Position numbers and translations under genes: made by a program
The notes under the pieces: generated by a model
Seen by the model: only the letters and a program-made list of their open reading frames with translations
Database searches by the model: none
What the model was told of the DNA's origin: nothing
NCBI GenBank assembly: GCA_030824175.1
Contig: JAVBYH010000237.1
Span: 1 to 7,723 of the forward strand
Length of the DNA: 7,723 bases
Origin: Bacteroidota bacterium
GTDB taxonomy: Bacteria; Bacteroidota; Ignavibacteria; UBA10030; UBA8401
Reading direction: 5' to 3'
Part shown: piece after piece, positions 1 through 6,045 of the stretch
Position numbering within the stretch: the stretch's first letter is position 1
Layout of the letters: each line of letters starts with the position of its first letter

Positions 1-1545
1 TATAAGACGGACGGTGCCATTCCGTCGGTGACAGTGTCGACACCGGCCGTCGCGTTGGCCGCGGAACCCGCGAACCACGTCACGGCCTTCGCTTCGGGCA
101 CGACGACGAGCAGTTCCGTGCCCCTCACATGGACGGACGCCGTCGCGGGTGCTCAGGCACCCTCCGGATATCTTCTCATGGCGAACAAGACGGGCGTCTT
201 CACCACTCCCGCCGACGGCGCCGCCGTTGGCAACGACACGAACCTCGCGGACGGCTCGGCCGCCGTGAACATCGGCTATGCCGCGGCGGACGCGTACACG
301 TTTTCCGGACTGACAGCTTCGACGACGTATTATTTCCAGCTCGTCCCCTACAACACGGTCGGCGGGGCGATAAATTACAACACTTCCGCCACGATCCCTG
401 CCGTCTCCGCGGCGACACCGGCCGGATCCGGTACGCTTGTGCCGGGCCTCTTCACCGGGATCTATACATTTACCGGCGCTGCATCGGACGGCTCGGTTGG
501 TGACGATGTGTACAATGGTGCGACGGAGCAACCGCCGTTCGGCACGTTTACGATTATGTCTCGATCCGGAGTGACGGCGGAGGCTGCTGGCAATGTTTTT
601 AACAGCAAGGGATGGGGAGCCGGCACCGCTCGTGACGAGTCGAAGTATGTATCCTTTGCCCTCACTCTCAATGAGGGGTACGCATTTCAAAATCTTCCTC
701 TCGCTCTTGCATTCGATACCCGACGTTCAGGAACGGGGCCGACATCGGGAGAAGTACAGTATCGTTACGGAGCCGCCGGTACATTTTCATCCACCGGAAT
801 ATACGCACTCTCAGGCACGAGCGTCATTGGAAAATCGCTCAGCATCCCGGCTCCGGGAGACGCGACGAGCAGCGTGCTTGAAATACGCTTTTACGGGTTT
901 GGCACGAGCACGGCTCTCACTGGTACGCTCCGCTTCGACAATGTGAAATTGACGACACCAAAAGAACCGGAACTTCCTGTGGAGCTGACCGCCTTCACCG
1001 CTCAACCGCGCGGCGGGAGCGTCGTGCTGCGCTGGACCACGGCGACGGAAGTGAACAATTACGGATTCGCGATCGAGCGGTGCGCGATCGCGGCCGGACA
1101 GCCCTCCGGCCAGTGGATGACGATCGGCTTCGTGGACGGCGCGGGCACATCGAACACGGCTCACCAGTATTCGTTCGTCGACGCGCCTGTGGGCGCCGCG
1201 GCCTACAGACTGAAGCAGCTCGACCGCGACGGCAGCTTCTCGTACAGCCCGGTCGTGGAAACGGAGTGGACGGCCGTCACCTCCGGATTCGCACTCGGTC
1301 AGAACTATCCGAATCCGTTCAATCCGTCGACGGTCATCCAATATCAGACCACCGAGAACGCGCGCGTAACGCTCGGCGTGTACGACGCACTCGGCAGGGA
1401 AGTGGCATCGCTCGTGAACGACACGAAGCCGGCCGGCGCGCATTCGGTGGAGTGGAACGCGTCGGCTTTGCCGAGCGGCGTATACCTCTACCGCCTGACT
1501 GCAGGAACGCACTCGACGGTGAAGAGGATGGTGTTGCAGAAATAA
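1..1545 (+). CDS. Secreted multidomain protein with T9SS type A sorting domain (5' end outside window)
   Basis: The reading frame is open from the first base, so the GTG at 28 is not a real start and the N-terminus, including any signal peptide, lies upstream. The visible 514 residues fall into four parts. Residues about 24-140 look like a fibronectin type III-like beta-sandwich ending in TTYYFQLVPYN. Residues about 150-320 are a second beta-rich region ending in LRFDNVKLT, like carbohydrate-binding or jelly-roll modules. Residues 325-428 (starting LPVELTAF, with LRWTTATEVNNYGF and YRLKQLDRDG) are the linker module that commonly precedes sorting domains in this group. Residues 429-514 are a T9SS type A C-terminal domain with YPNPFNPS, GVYDALGREV, LPSGVYLYRL and a terminal VKRMVLQK. 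By family knowledge the protein is exported by Sec, then moved across the outer membrane by T9SS and anchored or released. No catalytic domain is visible, so the enzymatic or adhesive role is unknown; the missing N-terminal part may carry it. An intrinsic terminator follows at 1616-1649. Confidence 0.9.
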   Translation, partial: YKTDGAIPSVTVSTPAVALAAEPANHVTAFASGTTTSSSVPLTWTDAVAGAQAPSGYLLMANKTGVFTTPADGAAVGNDTNLADGSAAVNIGYAAADAYTFSGLTASTTYYFQLVPYNTVGGAINYNTSATIPAVSAATPAGSGTLVPGLFTGIYTFTGAASDGSVGDDVYNGATEQPPFGTFTIMSRSGVTAEAAGNVFNSKGWGAGTARDESKYVSFALTLNEGYAFQNLPLALAFDTRRSGTGPTSGEVQYRYGAAGTFSSTGIYALSGTSVIGKSLSIPAPGDATSSVLEIRFYGFGTSTALTGTLRFDNVKLTTPKEPELPVELTAFTAQPRGGSVVLRWTTATEVNNYGFAIERCAIAAGQPSGQWMTIGFVDGAGTSNTAHQYSFVDAPVGAAAYRLKQLDRDGSFSYSPVVETEWTAVTSGFALGQNYPNPFNPSTVIQYQTTENARVTLGVYDALGREVASLVNDTKPAGAHSVEWNASALPSGVYLYRLTAGTHSTVKRMVLQK

Positions 1546-1561
1546 CGCACCGCGTGCACGC

Positions 1562-1584
1562 AGGGGCGTATGCACTACGCCCCT
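1562..1584. other. Perfect 9-bp hairpin in spacer, not a canonical terminator
   Basis: AGGGGCGTA at 1562-1570 and its exact complement TACGCCCCT at 1576-1584 enclose a five-base TGCAC loop. The hairpin starts 16 bases after the stop codon of the T9SS protein. It is followed on this strand by CT and a run of eight A, and on the other strand by no T-run, so it does not fit an intrinsic terminator in either direction. A 10-base palindrome (GCGTGCACGC, 1552-1561) lies directly before it and can compete for pairing through the shared GTGCAC core. It may stabilise the 3' end of the mRNA or be a copy of a dispersed hairpin repeat; the window holds only one copy. Confidence 0.55.
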
Positions 1585-1615
1585 CTAAAAAAAACGCATC
1601 GTTGAAAAATAAAAG

Positions 1616-1649
1616 ACTTCCGCTCTTTGTTAAGTGGAAGTTTTTTTTT
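1616..1649 (+). terminator. Intrinsic terminator after the T9SS protein gene
   Basis: A nine-pair stem (ACTTCCGCT at 1616-1624 with AGTGGAAGT at 1633-1641, one G-T pair) with an eight-base loop is followed by nine T (1641-1649). This is a textbook rho-independent terminator for rightward transcription. The A-rich stretch before the stem can pair with part of the T-run; read leftwards the hairpin is followed by CTTTTATTTTTC, so some termination in the other direction is possible. Confidence 0.85.
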
Positions 1650-1654
1650 ATTAT
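1627..1654 (+). promoter_or_regulatory. Candidate promoter for the DUF2085 gene, overlapping the terminator
   Basis: TTGTTA (1627-1632, four of six matches to TTGACA) and TATTAT (1649-1654, five of six matches to TATAAT) are 16 bases apart. Transcription would begin near 1661, giving an untranslated leader of about five bases before the ATG at 1666. The -35 lies in the terminator loop and the spacer runs through its right arm and T-run. Because the T-run itself contributes to the apparent match, this is a tentative call. Confidence 0.3.
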
Positions 1655-1665
1655 GCATCCCACAG

Positions 1666-2133
1666 ATGCGAACACGTATCCTCCTCATATCGGCGGCAGC
1701 CGTGTGGTGCTGCCTGATCCTTGCGGCGCCGATTTTTGCCGCAGGGGGTGGAATGTCCGGGAGTGCCGCATCGGCGATCTACCTGTTTTTTTCACCGATG
1801 TGTCACCAGTGGGAGTCGCATTCGTTTCACTTCTTCGGTGAAAAATTTCCCGTCTGCATCAGGTGCAGCGCCATCTATTTCGGCTTTTTCCTCGGCATCA
1901 TCGCCTATCCGTCGCTGGGCAGGAGGATCGAGCGGAGGTTCACAGCGCGCGGCATTCTGGCCGCCGCCGCGGCGGGCATGATCGTCGATGTGGCATTCTC
2001 GATGACGGGTGTCTCGGAAAGCTCCACACTCACACGCGTCGTCACGGGGGGGACGTTCGGCATCCTGACCGCGTTCGTCCTGACGCCGCTGCTCGGGGAA
2101 CTCATCGGATCGAACGCCCCGGATGCCGGGTGA
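1666..2133 (+). CDS. DUF2085 family integral membrane protein
   Basis: A 155-residue membrane protein with hydrophobic segments at about residues 4-24, 68-84, 96-113 and 126-146. Between the first and second segments lie the hallmarks of DUF2085 (PF09858): CHQ at 46-48, SFHFFG at 53-58 and the CIRC pair at 64-67, followed by AIYFGFFLG. The conserved Cys, His and CxxC residues suggest a metal or redox site at the membrane face, but the family has no established function that I can name. The frame extends upstream to a TTG at 1627, but that lies in the terminator hairpin; the ATG at 1666 places the first helix directly after MRTR and is preferred. No good ribosome-binding site precedes it, which fits a very short leader. 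The next gene, another small membrane protein, starts 80 bases downstream on the same strand. Confidence 0.8.
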   Translation: MRTRILLISAAAVWCCLILAAPIFAAGGGMSGSAASAIYLFFSPMCHQWESHSFHFFGEKFPVCIRCSAIYFGFFLGIIAYPSLGRRIERRFTARGILAAAAAGMIVDVAFSMTGVSESSTLTRVVTGGTFGILTAFVLTPLLGELIGSNAPDAG

Positions 2134-2201
2134 CCGGGCGCCGCGAGACGCGATGAACGCCCGGGCCGCCGGTGCCCTGGGCGCACACTATTTTTCTGAC
2201 C

Positions 2202-2207
2202 TAATAT
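2202..2207 (+). promoter_or_regulatory. Candidate -10 element placing the start site at the ATG
   Basis: TAATAT (five of six matches to TATAAT) in an AT-rich patch (2188-2212) ends six bases before the ATG at 2214, so a transcript would begin at or near the start codon. No recognisable -35 sits 16-18 bases upstream. There is also no Shine-Dalgarno sequence, in agreement with a leaderless message, but the support is weak. Confidence 0.3.
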
Positions 2208-2213
2208 TTTTCT

Positions 2214-2708
2214 ATGGAACCCAAACCAGATCCGTTCATGCCGTCGCTCTACGGAGGATTAGTCATCGCCGCGTTCTGGGCCGTGCCGGGATTGAATCTC
2301 GTCAATTGTTTCTGCTGCGGGGGAGTGCTCTTCGGCGGATTATTATCCGTGTTTCTCTACGCGCGCGAGCTGCGGCCGGAGATGGAGCCGCTCACGATGA
2401 AGGATTGCCTTCGGCTCGGATTGTATTCGGGAGTGGTCGCGTCGTTCGCGGCGGTTGCGATCAACGTGCTCGTGACGCTTGTGTTCGGGAATGTGGCGAT
2501 CGATATGATGGTGCGCATCATCCAGAAGATGAAAGTGGAGATGCCCCCCGAATTCGACGAGATGATCGCCGAGGCGAGGCAGCAGAAAATGAGTCCCGCC
2601 GGAGCGTTCTTCTCCATCTTCATCTACCTCATTCCGAATACGATGTTCTCCGCACTCGGCGGATTGATCGGATGGTCGCTCTTCAAGCCGAAGCCCGGGC
2701 AGGCATGA
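2214..2708 (+). CDS. Small four-helix membrane protein with NCxCC motif, function unknown
   Basis: The 164-residue product has hydrophobic segments at about 11-26, 33-50, 67-91 and 130-156. Between the first two is the motif NCFCCGG (31-37), after PGLNLV; I have an impression of similar Asn-Cys-rich turns in small uncharacterised bacterial membrane proteins, but cannot assign a family. A hydrophilic and partly acidic segment (about 101-128, with KMKVEMPPEFDEMIAEARQQK) lies between helices three and four. There is no signal peptide, catalytic motif or transporter signature. The preceding DUF2085 gene is on the same strand, 80 bases away, and is also a small Cys-containing membrane protein, so a joint role is conceivable but unproven. 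The stop codon is six bases from the stop of the convergent kinase gene. Confidence 0.75.
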   Translation: MEPKPDPFMPSLYGGLVIAAFWAVPGLNLVNCFCCGGVLFGGLLSVFLYARELRPEMEPLTMKDCLRLGLYSGVVASFAAVAINVLVTLVFGNVAIDMMVRIIQKMKVEMPPEFDEMIAEARQQKMSPAGAFFSIFIYLIPNTMFSALGGLIGWSLFKPKPGQA

Positions 2709-2714
2709 CCCGGC

Positions 2715-3917
2715 TCAGCCGCGGAGCGTGATGCGGAACGTCGTGCCCGCCCCGAGCTTGCTGTCCTTGACGATGATCTTCCCGCTGTGATAGCTTTCGA
2801 TGATGCGCTTCGAGAGGCTCAGTCCGAGGCCCCACCCTCGCCGTTTCGTGCTGAAGCCCGGGCGGAAGATGTCCTTGCGCATCTTCGGGTCGATGCCTTT
2901 CCCCGTGTCCGCGATGTCGACGAATGTCGTTTCGTACACCTTCTGTATCCGCAGCGTGATCTTTCCCTTGCCGTCTTCCATCGCATCGAGCGCGTTTTTG
3001 ATGAGGTTCTCGATGACCCATTCGAACAATTCGCGGTTGATGTGCGAGTAGATCTCGGATTCGCTCTCGAGCACGATCGAGACGCGCTTGCCCATGTGCG
3101 GGATGCGGCGCTCGAAATACGCGATCACCGACCGGAGCACTTCCGGAATATTCTCCTCCTTCAAATCGGGCTTCGACCCGATCTTTGAAAACCTATCGGC
3201 GACCTTGTTGAGGCGCATCACATCGTGCTCCATATCCGTGACGGTCTCGTACATCTTCTTGTGGTCCTGCGAGTACATCTTCAGGACCTCGATCCAGCCG
3301 GCGAGGCTCGAGAGCGGGGTGCCGAGCTGATGCGCCGTTTCGCGGGCCATGCCGACCCAGATGTTGCTCTGTTCGCTCCGCTTGATGTAGCTGAATCCGA
3401 TATAGCCCATCAGGACGAACAGGGCGGCGATGCCGAACTCCACATAGGGAAGGAGGCGGAGCTGCACGATGAGCGGCGACTCGCCGTAATGGATGTAGTT
3501 GAGGATGATCGAGTCCTGATAGGCGATGACGATCGGTTTGTTCGTTTTGTCCATCTCGGTGATCATATGGCGGAGGAGCATTGTCTGCTTCTCGGCCGAG
3601 AGCGTCGAGTCGATCTCGACGTTCTTGGTGCTGATCACGAGCGTGTCCGTCCCGTCCGTCTGGATGATCGGAAAGTCGATGGCGTGGATGATCTGTTCGA
3701 GGATGAAGCTGTAGTCCGTGCCGGGAGCGGAAGGGCCCGCGATGTACTCCAGGCTTCTGGCGTACATGCGGGCCACCTTCTGTTCGTTCTTCTGGAGCTT
3801 TTCGACGAGGTTGTTCGTGTAGACGAGCGTGGCGATGGCGCTGCACACGGCGATGACGATGAGGGCGATCTTGATCGTCCCCGATTTCGGGCTTCGTGCA
3901 TTCAACAGCGCCGCCAC
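2715..3917 (-). CDS. Membrane-bound sensor histidine kinase, HAMP-less
   Basis: A complete 400-residue two-component sensor kinase. One helix (about 16-34) and a second (about 157-177) enclose a periplasmic region of about 120 residues that matches no sensor domain I recognise. The H-box follows closely: ETAHQLGTPLSSL with the phospho-accepting His at 196, only about 19 residues after the membrane, so there is no room for a HAMP or PAS domain. The ATPase half has the N-box (ENLIKNALDAM, Asn304 and Asn308), G1 (DTGKGID, Asp337 to Gly341), an F-like segment (IFRPGFSTK) and G2 (GWGLGLSLSK, 361-370). All residues needed for ATP binding and autophosphorylation are present. It should phosphorylate a response regulator, but none is encoded here. 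The GTG start at 3917 lies six bases after the purA stop; the first in-frame ATG (Met51) would remove the first helix, so GTG is preferred. No clear ribosome-binding site precedes it, suggesting translational coupling to purA. Confidence 0.88.
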   Translation of the reverse strand: MAALLNARSPKSGTIKIALIVIAVCSAIATLVYTNNLVEKLQKNEQKVARMYARSLEYIAGPSAPGTDYSFILEQIIHAIDFPIIQTDGTDTLVISTKNVEIDSTLSAEKQTMLLRHMITEMDKTNKPIVIAYQDSIILNYIHYGESPLIVQLRLLPYVEFGIAALFVLMGYIGFSYIKRSEQSNIWVGMARETAHQLGTPLSSLAGWIEVLKMYSQDHKKMYETVTDMEHDVMRLNKVADRFSKIGSKPDLKEENIPEVLRSVIAYFERRIPHMGKRVSIVLESESEIYSHINRELFEWVIENLIKNALDAMEDGKGKITLRIQKVYETTFVDIADTGKGIDPKMRKDIFRPGFSTKRRGWGLGLSLSKRIIESYHSGKIIVKDSKLGAGTTFRITLRG

Positions 3918-3923
3918 CGCCGG

Positions 3924-5198
3924 TTACCGCACAATGGTTTGATCGCGCCGCGCGCCGACCGAGACGAGGGAGATCTTCGTGCCCGAGAGCTTCTCGATCG
4001 CCTCGATGTATTTCACGGTAGCGGGTGGGAGCTGCTTGTATTTTCGGATGCCGGTGATGTCTTTCTTCCAGCCCTTGAAGGACTTGTAGACGGGCGTCAC
4101 CGTTTCGAGCGTCGCGACCTCGGACGAGAACGACTTCAGCGGCGTGCCGTTCACCGTGTAGCCCGTGCACACGCGGATCTCGTCGAAGTCGTCGAGCACG
4201 TCGAGTTTTGTGAGCGCGATCTCGCTGATGCCGTTCACCTGGATGGAATATTTGAGGCTTACCATATCCAGCCATCCGCAGCGGCGCGGTCGGCCGGTGG
4301 TGGCGCCGTATTCGCCGCCGATCTTCCGCAGCCGTTCGCCGGTCGGATCGTTCAGTTCCGTGGGGAAGGGGCCGTTGCCGACGCGCGTGGAGTACGCCTT
4401 GACGATGCCGATGATCTTTTTCACAGCCGTCGGCGGTATGCCGAGGCCCGTGCACGCTCCGCCGCTCGTCGGGTTGGACGAGGTGACGAAGGGATACGTG
4501 CCGTGATCGACGTCGAGCAATGCGCCCTGCGCGCCTTCGGCCAGGATGCGTTTGTTTTTCTTGAGCGCGTTGTTGAGGTACATCATCGTGTCGGTGATGT
4601 ACGGATCGATCTTCGTGTCGAATTCCTGGTACTCGGCGATGATCTTGTCGACGTCGATCTCGACGGCGCCGTAGATCTTTTTCAGGAGCTGATTCTTCTC
4701 GGCGATGTTCGCCTTCAGCTTGTCCGCGAGCGTCTTCCGGTTGAGCAGGTCGACGACGCGGATGCCCGTGCGCATGTACTTGTCGATGTACGCCGGACCG
4801 ATGCCGCGGCCGGTCGTGCCGATCTTCTGATCGCCGGCGTCCTTTTCGCGGATCACGTCGAGCATCTTGTGGTAGGGCATGATGAGATGCGCGTTGTGGC
4901 TGATGAAGAGCCGTCCGTCGATCCTGATCCCGAAGGACTTGATCATCGCGATCTCGTCCATGAGCGCGACGGGGTCGATGACGACGCCGTTGCCGATGAC
5001 GCAGGTGGTTCGTTTGTGGAAGATGCCCGAGGGGATGAGGTGGAGCACATACTCCTTGTCGCCGATGACAACCGTGTGTCCCGCGTTGGCCCCGCCCTGA
5101 TAGCGTGCGACGATATCGATCTCATCGCTGAGCATGTCTACGATTTTTCCCTTGCCTTCGTCGCCCCATTGTGCGCCGACTATGATTGTTACTGGCAT
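3924..5198 (-). CDS. purA: Adenylosuccinate synthase
   Basis: The full-length 424-residue enzyme joins IMP and aspartate using GTP to form adenylosuccinate, the first committed step from IMP to AMP, in the cytoplasm. The N-terminal GTP loop GAQWGDEGKGK (8-18) carries the catalytic Asp13, and GGANAGHT carries His41; both positions agree with E. coli PurA. Other signatures are GTTGRGIGPAY (127-137), Arg143 reached from the partner subunit, GAQGALLDVDHGTYPF (222-237), GNGPFPTE (274-281), TTGRPRRCGWLD (300-311, with Arg303 and Arg305), the guanine-binding TKLD (330-333) and a C-terminal SVGARRDQTI. Nothing is truncated or missing. The ATG at 5198 matches the family's usual start. It lies 50 bases after the lipoprotein stop and probably shares its transcript; the kinase gene follows by six bases. 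No PurR-like operator or riboswitch is visible in the short leader. Confidence 0.98.
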   Translation of the reverse strand: MPVTIIVGAQWGDEGKGKIVDMLSDEIDIVARYQGGANAGHTVVIGDKEYVLHLIPSGIFHKRTTCVIGNGVVIDPVALMDEIAMIKSFGIRIDGRLFISHNAHLIMPYHKMLDVIREKDAGDQKIGTTGRGIGPAYIDKYMRTGIRVVDLLNRKTLADKLKANIAEKNQLLKKIYGAVEIDVDKIIAEYQEFDTKIDPYITDTMMYLNNALKKNKRILAEGAQGALLDVDHGTYPFVTSSNPTSGGACTGLGIPPTAVKKIIGIVKAYSTRVGNGPFPTELNDPTGERLRKIGGEYGATTGRPRRCGWLDMVSLKYSIQVNGISEIALTKLDVLDDFDEIRVCTGYTVNGTPLKSFSSEVATLETVTPVYKSFKGWKKDITGIRKYKQLPPATVKYIEAIEKLSGTKISLVSVGARRDQTIVR

Positions 5199-5248
5199 AT
5201 GTCCGTCTCGTTACGTTCGAATTCAGTGAGTTGGTGCAGATGTGTGTG

Positions 5249-5962
5249 TCACAGCTGCCGTGCTTTTTTCTTCGCCCGCTTCACGAATTCGCTGGCGGGA
5301 TAGGTCGTGACAAGTTTCTGATATTCGGCCTTTGCCTTTTTCCTGTCGCCCATTTTTTCATAGCACTGGGCGATCATGAGCTGGGCGTCGTCCTTCTTGC
5401 TCGAAAATTTGAATGCGAACACGCCGTTGAACTGTTCCAGCGCGGCTGTGTATTCCTTCAGTCCGAAGAAGGCTAGGCCGAGCCAATGCCGGCAGTTCGG
5501 CGCGTAGTCTTCCTTCACCGAGAATTTCAGGAGCGATTCGAACTTGGGGACGGCTTCCTGGAATCTGCCGGTTTTGACGGCTGCGACGGCCGCTTCATAC
5601 ACGCGCATGTCTTCGGGAGAGGTGACGCCCTCGAACGAGCGTTTCGCGGGTGCGGCGTCGGCGGTCTTGGCGCGTGCCGCGATCGATGCCTCGAGGTCGG
5701 ATGCCTTCGAGAGGAGATCGCGGTTCGACTTTTCGGCGGCGGTGAGTTTCTCTTTGAGCTGTATGTTCTCCGTCTTGAGTACGTCGAGCTCCTGCTGCAG
5801 TTCATCGCGTGACGGCCCGGCGGGGGCCGATGCAACGGTATCCTGAGCCGGCGGCATCATGTCCTCTTCCATCATTTCGTCCGATGCGGCGCATCCGATC
5901 ATCATGAATGTCAGGAATACTGCGGCGGCAGAGGGAAGAAGCGCTGAGATGCGTGGGGTCAT
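5249..5962 (-). CDS. Outer-membrane-type TPR lipoprotein, CpoB/YbgF-like
   Basis: The 237-residue protein starts with a lipoprotein signal peptide: a short basic start (MTPR), a hydrophobic stretch and MIGC, with the lipid-bearing Cys at residue 24. A Met-, Asp- and Pro-rich linker follows (25-50), then a heptad-like coiled coil (about 52-98, from RDELQQELDVLKTENIQLKE) and tetratricopeptide repeats (about 119-230, with TGRFQEAVPKFESLL, LKEYTAALEQF and GDRKKAKAEYQKLVTTYP). This order, coiled coil then TPRs, is that of CpoB/YbgF, which in Proteobacteria links the Tol-Pal system to peptidoglycan synthesis; but a lipid anchor is unusual there and no tol or pal gene is in the window, so it may be another TPR lipoprotein. 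The frame extends to a TTG at 5980, but an AAGGAGG site five bases before the ATG at 5962 settles the start. Confidence 0.85.
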   Translation of the reverse strand: MTPRISALLPSAAAVFLTFMMIGCAASDEMMEEDMMPPAQDTVASAPAGPSRDELQQELDVLKTENIQLKEKLTAAEKSNRDLLSKASDLEASIAARAKTADAAPAKRSFEGVTSPEDMRVYEAAVAAVKTGRFQEAVPKFESLLKFSVKEDYAPNCRHWLGLAFFGLKEYTAALEQFNGVFAFKFSSKKDDAQLMIAQCYEKMGDRKKAKAEYQKLVTTYPASEFVKRAKKKARQL

Positions 5963-5967
5963 AAAAT

Positions 5968-5974
5968 CCTCCTT
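5968..5974 (-). promoter_or_regulatory. Strong Shine-Dalgarno site for the lipoprotein gene
   Basis: Read leftwards, AAGGAGG is followed by ATTTT and the ATG at 5962. It is the only near-perfect ribosome-binding site in the window and it lies inside the longer open frame that begins at TTG 5980, showing that the downstream ATG is the true start. Confidence 0.9.
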
Positions 5975-6016
5975 GATCAAAAAATCCGGGTTGAATGAGT
6001 GAATAACGTGCCGTGA

Positions 6017-6045
6017 AATGTATTAAAGGCATCGTTGAAAGTCAA
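6017..6045 (-). promoter_or_regulatory. Sigma70-like promoter for the lipoprotein-purA-kinase unit
   Basis: Read leftwards, TTGACT (6045-6040, five of six matches to TTGACA) and TACATT (6022-6017, four of six matches to TATAAT) are 17 bases apart. The start would be near 6010, giving a leader of about 48 bases that ends in the strong ribosome-binding site. The -35 overlaps the stop codon of the ATP-grasp gene (6042-6044). No terminator stands between, so read-through from nagB and the ATP-grasp gene could also reach this unit. Confidence 0.55.

Noticed and set aside
28..30. GTG as start of the T9SS protein gene
   Set aside because: The frame is open to base 1 and the codon sits in mid-domain sequence without a signal peptide; the real start is outside the window.
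811..1575. A 254-codon open frame on the - strand opposite the T9SS sorting domain
   Set aside because: Arg-rich shadow of a clearly conserved domain on the other strand.
1596..1607. A 12-base match GCATCGTTGAAA shared with 6029-6040 as a regulatory repeat
   Set aside because: One or a few 12-base matches are expected by chance in a window this size, and the two copies have unrelated positions relative to genes.
2692..2715. Imperfect hairpin (AGCCCGGG with CCCGGCT) between the convergent genes as a two-way terminator
   Set aside because: It needs a bulge, lies partly in coding sequence and has no T-run on either side.
3225..5303. A 692-codon open frame on the + strand, antisense to purA and the kinase
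   Set aside because: It runs opposite to two unmistakable conserved genes; its product is a low-complexity Arg/Asp/Val-rich string with no domain, as expected from GC-rich codons read backwards.
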